Both the position numbers and the translations under genes were made by a program. DNA of 64,000 bases from Anaeramoeba flamelloides (lineage: Eukaryota > Metamonada > Anaeramoebidae): contig JANTQA010000047.1 in the NCBI GenBank assembly GCA_027625915.1, forward strand, positions 12,462,001 through 12,526,000, given 5' to 3'. Below are positions 12,145-24,500 of this stretch, piece after piece. Under the pieces are notes generated by a model. It did not search any database. It saw only the letters and a program-made list of their open reading frames with translations, and was not told the DNA's origin. How positions within the stretch are numbered: position 1 is the stretch's first letter; every line of letters starts with the position of its first letter.

Positions 12145-13357
12145 TGTGTCTCTCTTGGTTAATTAAAAAAGAATGAACGTGTGATTGTTGAATCATGGGG
12201 GAAATACAACAGAACCCTTACCGCTGGTTTTCATTGTTTAATGCCAGTAAGGGATCGTATCCGAAAAATCTTATGGAAACACAACCAGATCTCTGTGAAT
12301 AAATACGGGACTGAAACAATTCAAATGACACAAACTCTTGTACACAAAATTGATCTTCGGGAATCTTTATTTGATTTTCCTCTTCAATCAATTATTACCC
12401 GTATGAAAATTAGTTTTTCTTGTTTTTTTTAAAGCACACATATTTAGGCTAACTTTTTTTTTTTTTTCAAAAATTTTTTTTTTCTTCTTTTGAACACTTA
12501 CACCTGAAATATTTTTCTTCTTAAACAAACAATCAACTCCTCCAAAAAACAATCTTGTAAGGTGATAATGTTGAACTTAAAATTCATTTGATGGCCCTGT
12601 ATCAGCTTGTTGATCCAGTAAGAGTTTGTTATGAAATTTATGATCTCCCACTTGCTGTTGGAAACTTGGTAAAAACAACTTTACGATCTGTCATTGGTGC
12701 AATGGTAATAATTCTTGTTTCTTTTTTCTTTTTTTTTTTTTTTTTAAAAAATTGGAGTTTTTTTTTCACAATTTTTTTCCCACAAAATCAAACTACCTTT
12801 CCAAAAAAAAAAAACTTATTCAGGGACTTGATGATACACTTGCCTCCCGTGATGAAATTAATCAACTCATTCAACAAAAAGTATCACACATTTGCCTCAA
12901 TTGGGGCTTCAAATTGAACAAAGTTGAGCTTTTAGAAATCATTCCAACAAAGGATGTCCAAATTGCAATGAACTCCCAAATTGCCGCAGAAAGAATTAGA
13001 AGGGCATCAATTATTGAAGCAGACGGGCAAAGGGAAAAGGTCAGAACAGAAGCAGAGGGCGCCACACAAAAAATGATCGCAATCTCCAAAGGTAGACAAC
13101 AAGTCACAATCCTCATCGCACGCGGGCAAGCAGACTCCAAAACCTTGATCGCAGAAGGCGAAGCGCGTGCACTTAAGGTCTTAGCAGAAGCTGTCAAGCC
13201 ATTTAAAGTTGATGCTACCCAATATTTGATCTCCATTAAATATCTCGAAACATTTGGTAAAATTGCAACATCTTCTTCTCGTTCAGTTGTCTATTTCCCT
13301 CTGAACACGAACTTGGTTGGTGAATTTAGGACAATCCTTAACACTGGGAAAAAATAA
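11909..13357 (+). CDS. SPFH/band-7 (stomatin/QmcA-like) membrane protein, 336 aa
   Basis: Four exons: 11909-12013, 12172-12400, 12562-12704 and 12824-13357. The introns start GTAATT, GTATGA and GTAATA and end in AG. Residues about 4-27 form one hydrophobic anchor, followed by a band-7 domain: VVAQNERVIVESWGKYNRTL opens it, then ITRDNVELKIHLMALYQLVD, LVKTTLRSVIGAMGLDDTL, and an Ala/Glu/Arg-rich helical stretch (about residues 220-285, AERIRRASIIEADGQREK) expected to form a coiled coil for ring assembly. The order and spacing match stomatin, SLP2/paraslipin and bacterial QmcA proteins, which build oligomeric cages on membranes. No organelle-targeting extension is evident, so location is open. 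The second exon junction splits the Arg of ITRDNV. The third exon contains the conserved LRS.IG motif. It is flanked by direct repeats F1 and F2. Confidence 0.9.
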
Positions 13358-14087
13358 TCGACAATTCAAATAAGAATGATATTTATAATTTGATCTAATT
13401 TTCATCCCAAAAATCATTTTGAATTTTCATTTTTTTTATTCCTAATTATGTGTTATCTTTTTTTTTTATATTTATTTTTTTCTTTTATTATTTATTATTT
13501 ATTTTTGCTTATCTCTCCCTGATATTACAGGATCAATTTTTACATTTATTATTATCATCATTCTTTATTTCTCATCATTTTTTAGTGGAAATTTAATTAT
13601 GATCCTTCCAAACAAACAATTTTTCAAATAAAAACATTGAAAATTTCTTTTCCGAAATAATTTTAATGAAAAAAAAAATTTTTCAGTGAACCCTTTAATA
13701 AAATTTCAAAGAAGCTGCTAAAGTGTTACTAATTTTTTTTTTTTTTTTTGAATAATTCAAAAAAAAAAAAATTTTAAAAAGAGTTTTTTTTTTATTTATT
13801 TCAACATATTAAAAAATTGATAACAAAACATTTGAATTGGGTTTTTGGCTGTTGAATCATAAGACCAAGAGTTTGGAAGTACTTGATGATTCTAATGGAA
13901 TAAAACTTTCTCAGAAGTTTGAAATCACATTAGTTTTCTTGTGTTTTTTTTAAAGCCAATAAATTGGGGATATGTTTGTTGTTTCTATGGAAAATTTTCC
14001 TTCTTTTGAAGGCTTTGAATATGGCTTGTTTTTGAGTATATTTGCTTTTTTTTTCAGACTAATATATTGTTCCGGATTATTATTATT
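13358..14087. other. Downstream spacer of the SPFH gene
   Basis: T-rich 3' flank containing an AATAAA-like word near 13628. No repeat or gene seen. Confidence 0.5.
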
Positions 14088-14785
14088 AAGGGTCTAGTCA
14101 TTTACCATGAATGTACTCCATACTCAGGGTGTGACCTGAGACCAAAAAGGCTATTGTGAAATAGCCCTTCTTTTGGTTGACAAAATTCAAATAACAAAAA
14201 AAAAATTTCATTGAATCTCATTGACAAAAAATTCAAAGAAGAAAAATAAGTTTAAAAGAGATCTCAATTTCATAAAATTCAAATTTAAAAAAAAAAAATC
14301 ATATTTTCTCATTTTCTATTTCCAAATGGTCAAATTTCTTTAATTTAAAACAAATTGCTTTCTTGAAGTTCGCAATCAATTTAATTCGATTTAATCTGAT
14401 TTGTGGTTATTTTTTAACCTTTTAAATTTGACCAAGTAAGGATTTTGTAACATTCTCGAGTTAAAAAATAATTCATTTGAAAAATGAAAAAAAAGAAAAA
14501 AAAAGTCACTGAGATCTCAAAAAGCGCCAAAGAGTGACACTTCAAAACTAACATAGAAGTTTTCGAAATTGTAATTCACAATCATTCTAATTGGGAATTG
14601 AGTGTATCTCTTTGGCGCTTTTTTCTAAAAATGTCCTCATCTTTAGTTCTTGATTTTTAGAGATCGATCATACATCATGAGTTGGTTGGTTTTTGATTGG
14701 TTGAAGGTCCTCATAAAAATTACTAAAAAGTTTTTTTCCATTTCAGAAAAAACAATTTCACAGTTTTGACCCAATCCTTAAGATA
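14088..14785. repeat. Dispersed repeat F, copy 2 (downstream of SPFH gene)
   Basis: Same orientation as F1 at 10198, so the SPFH gene sits between two direct copies about 3.9 kb apart. It contains a short hairpin: AAAGCGCCAAAGAGTGACA at 14521-14539 pairs with 14603-14624 with one or two mismatches. It is non-coding. Confidence 0.7.
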
Positions 14786-16188
14786 ACTTCTTCGTACTAT
14801 TAAAGGTTTGGAAAAAGGATTATTAATATTTTAATCTTTTTTTGTTTTTCAGAGTATTGGGTTTTTATTTTTTATTTTTTTATTTTAAAAAAAATGCAAG
14901 TTTTTGATTAGTCTATTGTGCTCATATTTTTCAGTTTTTATAAGGTTTTTTTCTAGACTTTAACTACTTTATTGGCTTATATTTTAGTTAGAATACATTT
15001 TTCAATTAACAATAATATTATATAAAAAAAAAAGATTTTTCTTCATAGTGGAAATGAATGAAAATGATAATGTTAGTTGCAGAATATACCAATGATTGAT
15101 ATTAAACCCTTCAATACAAAAAAAGAAACATAGTATATTTTCAATATTTAATAAATGTAAAAATAAGATAAAATAAAATATTTGATTCTTATAATTTTAA
15201 AATTTTCCAAAATTTCATGTTCATAAACACACTCTTTTTAAAACGAAATAAACAATCTTTTTACTTTTTGGATTGTTTAACAATTTATTCATATTTCATA
15301 ATACCAAAATAAAAAAATAAGATTCAATGAATAAATTTATTACATACTCCATTTAAAAAGCAATATTCCGAAAATTTGATAAAAAAGTCAAATAAAATGA
15401 AAATTATTTTCAAAATTCCCACCAAGTTAAAACGATTAAAAGAACCACAATAATAAAATTCCATTCAAATTGGAAATAATTTTGATTTTTGTAAAAATAT
15501 GAAAATTATTTTTTGATTTTTATGTTTTTTAGTTTCATTTCATTTTTTGAATTATGTAACTTACTTCATAGGATCAAATTTTTTTTCAATGCTTGATATT
15601 CGGTTTTGGTTGAATTCTTCTAAAAAAAAGAGCACAAATATAATTAGTGGATGATACCTAACCTTATATCCATCAAAAATTGTAATAGTATTTTTATAAA
15701 TTTATGGGTGTAAGTTTTTGTTTTATTATATTAATTTTTTTTTTCAATATACTGTTGATTTATCTGTATTGATATTTATTTATTGATATGTTAATGAGTA
15801 TTTAATTTATAAAAAATAGTTAAATTTTCAATAAACAAATATTGCTAATTTGATATTTCTTCTAGAATTGATTCAATAAGATTTCTTTTCAAAAATGGAA
15901 ATTTGATCTGTCAATAATTATTAATTGGTGTTTAAAAGTAAATAAATTTTACAATATTTAAAATAGAAAACTATTTATCATATAATATCTCTCAATCCAA
16001 GTCTTTTTTACAGTATTCTGATTTTGGAAATAAAGATTATCAAAATTTATTTTTTATTAAGATATAAAATTTATATAAAATTGCTTATCAATTAACTGAG
16101 GACTAAAATACCAATGAGCTACACTATAAATAATCTCATTTTCAACAAATGTTACTCCACTAAAATAATAAATTGAATATAAATATTC
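14786..16188. other. Intergenic, no gene seen
   Basis: AT-rich spacer without recurrent repeats or coding signal. Confidence 0.5.
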
Positions 16189-16384
16189 CAGCCAGTTCCA
16201 ATTTAAAGCACAGACTTCAATGAAATTTAAGGCACTATAAAAATCTCAAATTATGAGCACAAAATTCAGATTCTTAGTAAAATAAATTGTAAAAAAAAAA
16301 ATTCCTAATTTTGTGCCTTAATTTGAGAGTTTTTTGTGCCTTAAATTTCATTAAAAGTTTGTGCATTAAAAGCAGAAATGACTG
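16189..16384. mobile_element. Palindromic mini-element, family B copy 4
   Basis: It has the same inverted arms as the copy at 6516 (AAATTTAAGGCAC and its mirror) and ends GAAATGACTG followed by TA. The left end CAGCCAGTTCCA is slightly changed. It is non-coding. Confidence 0.75.
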
Positions 16385-17017
16385 TATTAAATTTACTAGA
16401 AGTTTTTTTTTTAGTTTATTAGTTCTGTAACCAAGATATCTAAATTTTTTTTCTTTTTTTATTTTTTAATTTTTATTTGAACATTTTATCATTTCTCTGA
16501 TTTTGCTTCAATGTTTTTTCGAAGTTATATATTTGATGAGTGGTGATATTTTTCAAAATTGAATAAAAAACTAATTTTATCCAAAATGGATCAATCATGT
16601 AGAGAATGAAGTTGTTGAATTTTGAACTTATCAAAAATGCCGAAAATGAATTAAACTTTTAAAAAAAATAATTCATTTTGGAAAATAGTATTAAAAGTAA
16701 TCCTGACCTTATAGTAATCATATTTTTACTTTATTTTTTAATTTCAAGATGAGGTGAAAATTTTTTTTTGCTATTTACCTATTAAATTTATTTGAAGATT
16801 TTTTTGAAGACTACAGCCCCTTATAAAAAAATATAGCAGAATTCAACAAAACAAGTTTTTAAGATAAAAATATTCTAAAACTCGAACGAAATCACTTTTA
16901 TAAATTATTTTATTGTTGGTTTGATCACTAATTTGTTCAGTTATCTAAACAAAGCAAAAACAAAAGAAAAACAAAAACAAAAACAAAAACGATCAAGCGA
17001 CCAATTACAAAAAAAAA
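16385..17017. other. Spacer, 3' flank of the CHMP5-like gene
   Basis: No gene seen. The A/T-rich stretch directly right of it belongs to the 3' end of the minus-strand gene that stops at 17018. Confidence 0.5.
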
Positions 17018-17843
17018 TTAATTTTTTTCAATTTGGGGAAGACCAAACTCATCAACGACTTCGTCTTGTTCAGTTTCGTTTTCAGTTATCTTTGGATCTT
17101 CGTTTGGAACATTAAGATAGCTAGGAACCTCTTCATTGAGCTCTTCTTCGAACACTTCGTCTTCAAGCCCTTCTAACTCTGCCTCAAGATCGTCTTCGTC
17201 AAACTCTTCGGGTACACCAAAGCTTTGGCTTAAGGCCTCTTGGATTTCGTTTGCTTCCTCTAGCATATCCTCCATTCCGTCTTTAATATCCCACACTTCG
17301 TCAATGTCAATTTCTTTAAATTGCTGTTTAAATGTTGTTGTTGCTTGCTTTAATGAGCTCACCTATTTAATTTAGTAACAAAAGATTTTTTTATTATTTC
17401 AAATTTTCATTCATTTTAAAACGATTTAATTGTTTTCCATCCTGACATACCACAACAAACCACCAAGAAAGCAGTTGGCTGGATTTGAAAAAAGTTAATC
17501 CTGAAGAAATGGAATGTCTTACCTGAACTACAGTGTCCTTCATTGTTTGTTGTGTAAAGGAGATTTGTTCCATTGAAAATTGCTGGTTATACAAGTTTTC
17601 TCTTTGGCTTTCATACATTTTTTTTTGTTTAAGAAGCTGTAACGCCCTTCTTTTCACATTGTTTTTGGATGGCCCGTTTCTCATTTTACTCATTTTTTTC
17701 TTACACTCAAGCAATTGTTCATCAAGTTTTTTAATTTTTTGATCTAAATTGTCACCCCTTTTACCAACCAGATTAGATGCCTCTTCAATCGAAGGCCCTT
17801 GAACTACATTTGTTTTTTTTTTGGCTCCAAAAATACGACGCAT
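17018..17843 (-). CDS. CHMP5: Charged multivesicular body protein 5 / VPS60, 221 aa
   Basis: Two exons on the minus strand, 17843-17523 and 17362-17018, separated by a 160-bp intron (donor GTAAGA, acceptor ending TTTAAATAG). The start MRRIFGAKKK and the blocks KKLDEQLLECKKKMSKMRNG, KRRALQLLKQKKMYESQREN, EEANEIQEALSQSFGVPEEF and the C-terminal VDEFGLPQIEKN follow human CHMP5 closely, and length (219 in human) agrees. The family is a late-acting ESCRT-III subunit on endosomal membranes; it binds LIP5/VTA1 through its C-terminal region and so helps recruit VPS4 for filament disassembly. The N-terminal basic helices give the membrane-binding core and the acidic tail gives the regulatory region. 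The first codon of exon 2 is GTG, read as Val. No other ESCRT gene is nearby. Confidence 0.95.
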
Positions 17844-20204
17844 ATTAATTGTTTGTTGGTATTATTAAAAAGAATTGAAAGATAAAAAATAGGTTAAATA
17901 TTTACAAGATAATAATAAAAAATGAAAACTTTCTTTCTCTTTTTTGTTTTTAATTAAGGTTTTGGCTTTTTTCGCTTGTGCAAGAATGGATTGAAACTAA
18001 CTCGATCCAAAAGAAAATTATTAAAGAATTAATATTTTCTATTTGTTTATCTTTTCTTTCCATTTATTTTGTATTTATGTTTGATTTTTTGAAAGTCAAA
18101 CGACTACTGTTCAAATATCTGAGCTGTCGTTGAGTTTTCAATTCTTTTTTTTTAAAACCTGAAGTAGTTTTGGATTCGTAAAGATTATTTCAAAGAAAAA
18201 AATAGTCTGAATCTAAAAAAGACAAAACTGTTTATTTTGGGCCAGCTTTTGGGAAATTAAGCAACTTAATCATCAAAAAAAAATATTTTAGTAAATTTAA
18301 TAGAAAAATCCAAAAAAAATTACCTTATCTTGAAATTGTAAAATAAAGTTAAGAACTATGTTTGAAATTGAAAATTGGGGGCGTGTTTGATAAAAGATGA
18401 TTCTATCGGTTGGTAAATCTCACAATTATTTATTCAGCGAGATCTAAGTGCCAAAAAAAGTCATTTTTGACATAAATTTTTCTCTCCTCGTACCTCAAAA
18501 TGACAAAGAAGGTTGCGAAAAAACAGCTTTTGGAGAAAATTTCTATTTAGGTGAAAGTGGCAAACCTGGAGACGATGTTTGGGGGTTTCTTTGGTTTATT
18601 TTTGAATTGTGAGAGAAGATGAGAAGGTTTTCCACTTTCACCTAAAAGGTCAAAATGGAGAAAATTGAGAATTTTGATGAATTATTGTCTGTTGTTTTCC
18701 AACAATGACCTTTTTGATTAATGCCCACGATAATTTATTTGGTATTGTATTGAATCCACTAAAATCACCAATTCCCAAAATTGAAAGATCATTTTTCTTC
18801 AACTAATATAATAATTTAATTTTCAAAAACAAAAAACTGACTAATTTTGCAAACTTAATTTTCTAAAGATACTTAAATGGAAAATTCCACCAAACCTCAC
18901 CCACTCAACCTCAACTCAATTTTCGTTGACTCAACAAATTGTGTTTTGAGAGAAACGATCCAAACAAAAAAATTTTTATCAAAAAAGCACAAAAAACAAG
19001 AAGTGTGTTGTTATGGATCATGTTGTTCCACAAACAATTCAAGGAAACACCCTCCTCTTAGTCATGTTTGGGAGATTTATTCAAGGAAAAACAACAAAAA
19101 TAAAACAAAAAACAAGAAAAACCCTCAACGTATTTGTTGTAAATTAATCTGGTTTACGAATTACAAGAACAATTCAAGGAACTCAACATTCAAAAATCTT
19201 AGAGAATTGAGATCGTTAAAAGTAAAAGTTGTTTATTGAGAATGTTTGAAATGATCTTAATTTTTTCTGTAAGGAAACTGCGGTGTGTTTTTCATTTTCA
19301 TTTTTACCATCCTTAACAAGGGTGTTCGATAGTACGTATCTCAAATTTTCTTTTTCATTTTTCATAAAAAAAATGACGAAAAATGATTTTTTGATCCAAA
19401 TTGGAGAATATTTCAAAGATCACAACTTTACATTTTAAATGATATTGGTTCAAAAGGTGTTGAGAAAAATTGATCAATTGCCAACGTAGTTCTTAAAATC
19501 TCATAAAAACAAAAAGACCAGACTTACTTTTAAATCTATTTTCCAAATTGAATTTGGGTTTTTAAAAGGAGGATCCGATTTTTCCGTTTGTGAAAAGTTC
19601 AAAATCCAACATATTTCGAGATTTATTTCAAAAACATTTTTTTCTTTGAAAAAGGATAGAGATCTTATTGTCTATGACTAAAGTATACCAAATACATTTT
19701 AAAAATAAAATCAGAAAGTTTTCAAATAGCCTTATTTATGTTTATTATTGGGTCCATAAAAAAATTTTTTCTTTATAAAAAGTATTTGTTTTTAAATATT
19801 GGCAATTAGTACACGTTTAATAATAATAAAAATTAAAAAAAAGTCGGGAATTATTTCCACACACATTATTTTTTAACAATATTATAATAGAATTTAAGAA
19901 CTTTACCCAGATATTTTTGTTTTGGACTCTCTTAAAAATTTTCAACACATCCTTGATTTAATAATATTGATAATTTTTTATTGTTTTTGTTTTGTGAATA
20001 AACCATTTTGAAATAAAAAAAAACTTATTAATATTTCAATTAGTAAATTCTTCTATTTTGGTATTTCATTGAGAATTGATTAAATCAGATTTTTTTTTAC
20101 AAAAATTAAATTTTTGTCTATTAAAAAATTTTTAATTGGGTTTTAAATATATTTCATTCATAGAAATGAAACAAACATACTCAGCTGAAGCGATTTAAAA
20201 AGAA
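17844..20204. other. Spacer with one doubtful open frame and a short inverted repeat
   Basis: Bases 18877-19239 form a 120-codon open frame (starts MENSTKPHPLNL) of unusual Asn/Lys/Cys content. A second frame across the same stretch also stays open for about 50 codons, so I leave it uncalled. An imperfect inverted repeat pairs 18547-18566 with 18626-18645 (19 of 20 bases) across a 59-base loop. The remainder is plain AT-rich spacer. Confidence 0.4.
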
Positions 20205-20715
20205 AGAGTGAAATGTAATGTTTTTTTATATTCTTTTAAATTCTGGAAAACCTAACGGCTTTTTATTTTTAACTTTATAAAATAAAAAGAAAATTAAATA
20301 AAATTTTGGTTTATTTCAAAAATTAAAAAAAACCTAACGAAAAGTGTCTGTAGAGCGCCATCAAGTGCTTAGCCTTTATTTAATTTTAGAAATTATAGGA
20401 AAATTTCATCAAAAATTTTCTTATTATTTCTAAAATTAAATTAAATTAAAAGAAGTTTTTTTACAATTCAAAAGAATAGAGTAAAACCAAAGAGATTTTA
20501 ATAAATTCTTTTAAATTCTGGAAAAGTTAACAGAAATTTTTTTATTTTTTCGAATAAACCAGAAAATTAAATAAATTTTCAGTTTATTTCAAAAAAAAAA
20601 AAACCTAACAAAAGTGTCCTAGGTTTTCCAGAATTCAAAAGAATTGAATAAAATCATTGCTTTTACTCTATTCTTATAAATTCTGGAAAATCTAACCGAA
20701 AAATAAAAAAAAAAA
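20205..20715. repeat. Foldback repeat cluster H3
   Basis: Contains several inverted pairs of the TCTATTCTTTTAAATTCTGG-type module and repeats of the word GAAAATTAAATAAATTTTC. It shares these with the clusters at 5790, 23791 and 45007. It is non-coding. Confidence 0.6.
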
Positions 20716-21500
20716 AAATCTTTTTCTAATTTAATAGAACAATTAATTCTTTAATAGTCAAAATAAAGGATTCCCTATCTAAAATATATTTATTAGATTT
20801 AAAATATTTTTTCAAATATAATAAAATGATCTTTATTCTCTCAAAGCAAAAAAAATTTTCAAATTTACACTATTAAATTACAAAAAAAATATTAATAGAA
20901 ATTGGAAAAATTGGATTTTACAACTTAAATTGTAAAATATCTTTAAAAACATTTTTTTTGATCAAAGATCCTTAATTAACCCAATAATATTTATTATAAT
21001 TGAAGTTATTAAAAAGTCTAAAATTATTAAATATTTAATTTTTTTTTTCATAAAATTTTTACATGATTGTCTTCTGTTATTGTTTAATAAAGTAAAAATA
21101 AAATCAAATATAAAGATAAATCATCACAACTAGTCATTAAAATCACATTTCAAATCAGATCTATATCAACATATCATAATTACATTCCCAAATTCTAATT
21201 TTTAAAAAAAATTTTTAAAACAATTCATTTTCAATCAACCAATACAATCCAAACAAAGTTCTGGTGGTTGAACTAAAAACTAAAATAACACGAATTAAAC
21301 AATACACAAGATAATCTTTTTTCACATTTCAAGAACCCTTATCCTGAAGTGAAAAAATATCAACGACACTTCAAACGATTTATAGGATAGATAACTCTGT
21401 TAGTCATATAAACTTTAAAAAAACTGTTAGACAATTTGAAAACCTTTCAAACACTACCCAACACATTAAAATTGGAAAAGTAAAGAGTTTGTTTGGAGAT
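20716..21500. other. Spacer and probable promoter of the CNOT11-like gene
   Basis: A/T-rich with no repeat found elsewhere in the window. The stretch 21300-21480 is less T-rich and may hold the 5' untranslated region. Confidence 0.45.
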
Positions 21501-24500
21501 ATGGGATCATTTGATGTTAAAATGTTATTTCAAAAATCATTTTTTCTATTTTTTATCTACCTATTCATGAACTCATTCCTTCAATTAGAGGAATTAACCA
21601 AACTTCAAAAATTACTTCATGATCAATCAACACCCTTTCAGAATTTAGGAAGAAAAGTCACTCAAAATTTTTCAAATGACAAACATTTTTCAGTGTGCTC
21701 GGTATTAACCATTATGCTACGAGACGATTTGCTTCCAAAAGAAGAAAGAATTGTTGCTCTTTTTCTTTTACTACACTTGTCACCACTTGGCCCAGAATTA
21801 AAAACCGATGGCAAACAAAAACAGCAAGAACAGGAACAAGAGCAAGTGTTGAATAATAAAAAAAAACAATTGTCCTCAGTTGCTCTTCCTCCTTTCCTTC
21901 CTGTGTTACTGAACATTGCCCAGAATAGTAAAAAATTTAATGAAACCCAATTCGAAGCCTTTTTTGTAACAATTGGCTTAAGTGATCCTAATTCAGATTT
22001 GTTTAAACAAAGGCCAAACCAAATTGGTGTAAATAACATCGAGAGATTAAAAAAATATTTCCCAGAGTCTTCCAAAATAGATCTCCAAGTTATATTCACC
22101 AAATTTTCACAGATCGAATCAGAAATACCCCTTGTGAATAAAATGGGAATTGGCTCTTCAGTACCGGATCCTGAAAAAGGAAAAGAGTAAATCTTTCTTT
22201 TTTTTTTTTTTTTATTCATTATTTATTATTTTGTTTTTATTTTTATTTTTATTTTTCTTCATTTTTAATAAATTGAATAAAATAAAAAAAGAAAGAACTC
22301 TTTACTTTTAACAATGCCACTTACCAAAAAAAAAAAAAAAAAAATTGTTTTGTTCTTTTTTCTTTCTAATTATTTTGGTTAAACACTCTCTTTTTTCTTT
22401 TTTCAAAACACCTTCCTACCTTTCTTTCTTTTTTGGTGTTTTACAAATATGGTGCTGACAAAAACCAACTTTATTCACCGATTTTTTAATTCTATTAATT
22501 CATCAAAGATCAAAAAAAAATGTTGAAGATTTGTTTGAATACCAATTAAATACTGATGAATTTAAGCCTCCATTTATTCGACCTTCGCCTTCAATTTTAG
22601 AAATACTAGATAATGAGGTAATTATAATAATAACTTAAAATATAACTATAATTTTAATTTTTGTACTTTTTATTACATCGAAAACATCCATACCTTATTA
22701 TGTTTACTAATAATCTTTCATTTCTAACACCCATAGTTAATTTGGATAGACTACGAAGACGAAACACTCTTACCAATTTGGGATCAATCAATTACAAATG
22801 TTAAATCAAATAATGACCAATTTAAAAATTTACTGAAAAAAGCTTTTTCTTCACAACTTTCTCAACCAGAGCAACAAGTAAATGAATTTCATTTTTTTTT
22901 TTTGTGTAATTCTTTACTTTTTCATTTTTTTTGAAAGTTTCTTTCTTTTAAATGATCCTTTCCTTCGTTCATTTCTTTTGTTTGTAAAAAGATTTCTCCG
23001 GATTTACTTATAAATTCGAAAAATACTAAAAACAATTTATTCTTCAATTGTGGTTTTTAAATTTGTAATATCGTCTTTTAAAACATTTGAGTTCAAAGAA
23101 GACTTTGAAAATCGATTTATTTGCAATGTGATGTTACTTTTAACCAACAAAATTAATTATTCAAAGCTGAGTTAAAAAAATTGTAAAAAATGGAAATTTA
23201 ACTCAAAATTTTATTCCATTGTTTTAGATTTATTAGTATGAACAAGAAAAATAGCATTTAGCATAAAAATACATTACAGTTGTTTGGCTATTACTATGGG
23301 AAAAACTTTTCATCTTCTTTTTTTTTTTTTTTAGTACCCCTATTTTTCTGCCTTTATCTTTCTGGCTTAAAAAAATCAAAAGAAAATTAATCTTTAGTAA
23401 CACTATATATAAAAAGCATATGAGATGAAAATGATCCCACGAAGTTAAATTGATCACCTCAAATAAATATTCTAAGTACATTAAAAAGTAAAATATCCAA
23501 GAGAAAATTTTTTTTCCATTTAAGAATTAAATACCACCAAATTAAAAAAGTGAATCACTTTTTAGATTTTTTCAAAGTTTTTGAGTTTTAAAAACGTGTG
23601 GAATCTTTTAAAACAAAACTTTTTCTCCACTTCCATCTTAAAACTAAGAAATTTCACAAATTATCGAAATAGATATTCTTATGTTTATGATAAGAATAAA
23701 ATAAAAACAAAATCATGCAATTTATGTAAAAAACATTTAAACCTAGAAATCATTGAAAATATCGATCATTTTGTCTGGGATCGTGTCGTCAAGTGCCGTA
23801 GAGTGCCTAGGTTTTCTTGAGGTTTTCTGTTTATTTCAAAAAGTAAAAAAAACCTAGAACACTTCACAAATAAATAGAAAACTCAAAAAAACCTAACGAA
23901 AATCGATAAATTTTACAAACAAAACAGAAAACCCCAAGAAAACCGAGGCACTATACGGCACTTGAAGGCACTTTTCGTTAGTTTTTTTTTAATTTGAGAA
24001 ATTATAAGAAAAGTTCAAAAATTTTCTTTTTATTTCTCAAATTCTAAGAAAACCGTCGTTAGCTTTTCCAGAATTTAAAAGAATTGAGCAAAATCTTTGA
24101 TTTTTCTCCATTCTTTTGAATTCTGGAAAAGCTAGGCACTCTACGGCACTCTACAGCACTTTTCAGAAACTCTAAAATTGTATTTAAAGTTTTTTAAACT
24201 AACTATAATTTAGGCAAGATTATAACTCATTGATATCTTTTCTTTAAAAAATGAAAAGAAAAAAATTTATTTTTAATCAAAGACAAGAAAAAGAGAAAGA
24301 AATGAAAGAAGAAATGAAAGAGAGCATTATTATTGGTAAGGGTTAAGTGCTCAAGAGCTCTTAATCTGTTAAAGAGAGAGTTTTGAAGTGACTAAATTTA
24401 TGACTCCTAATTCAAAGAGTAGTCAAAAGAACCTTTTAATTACAGTCATAAGAAGTATTTTAAACTCAATTTAGTTTTCTGGAAAGACAAGAAAAAGAGA

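Noticed and set aside
18877-19239. 120-codon open frame
   Set aside because: Two overlapping frames stay open and neither resembles a protein family. Left as doubtful spacer.
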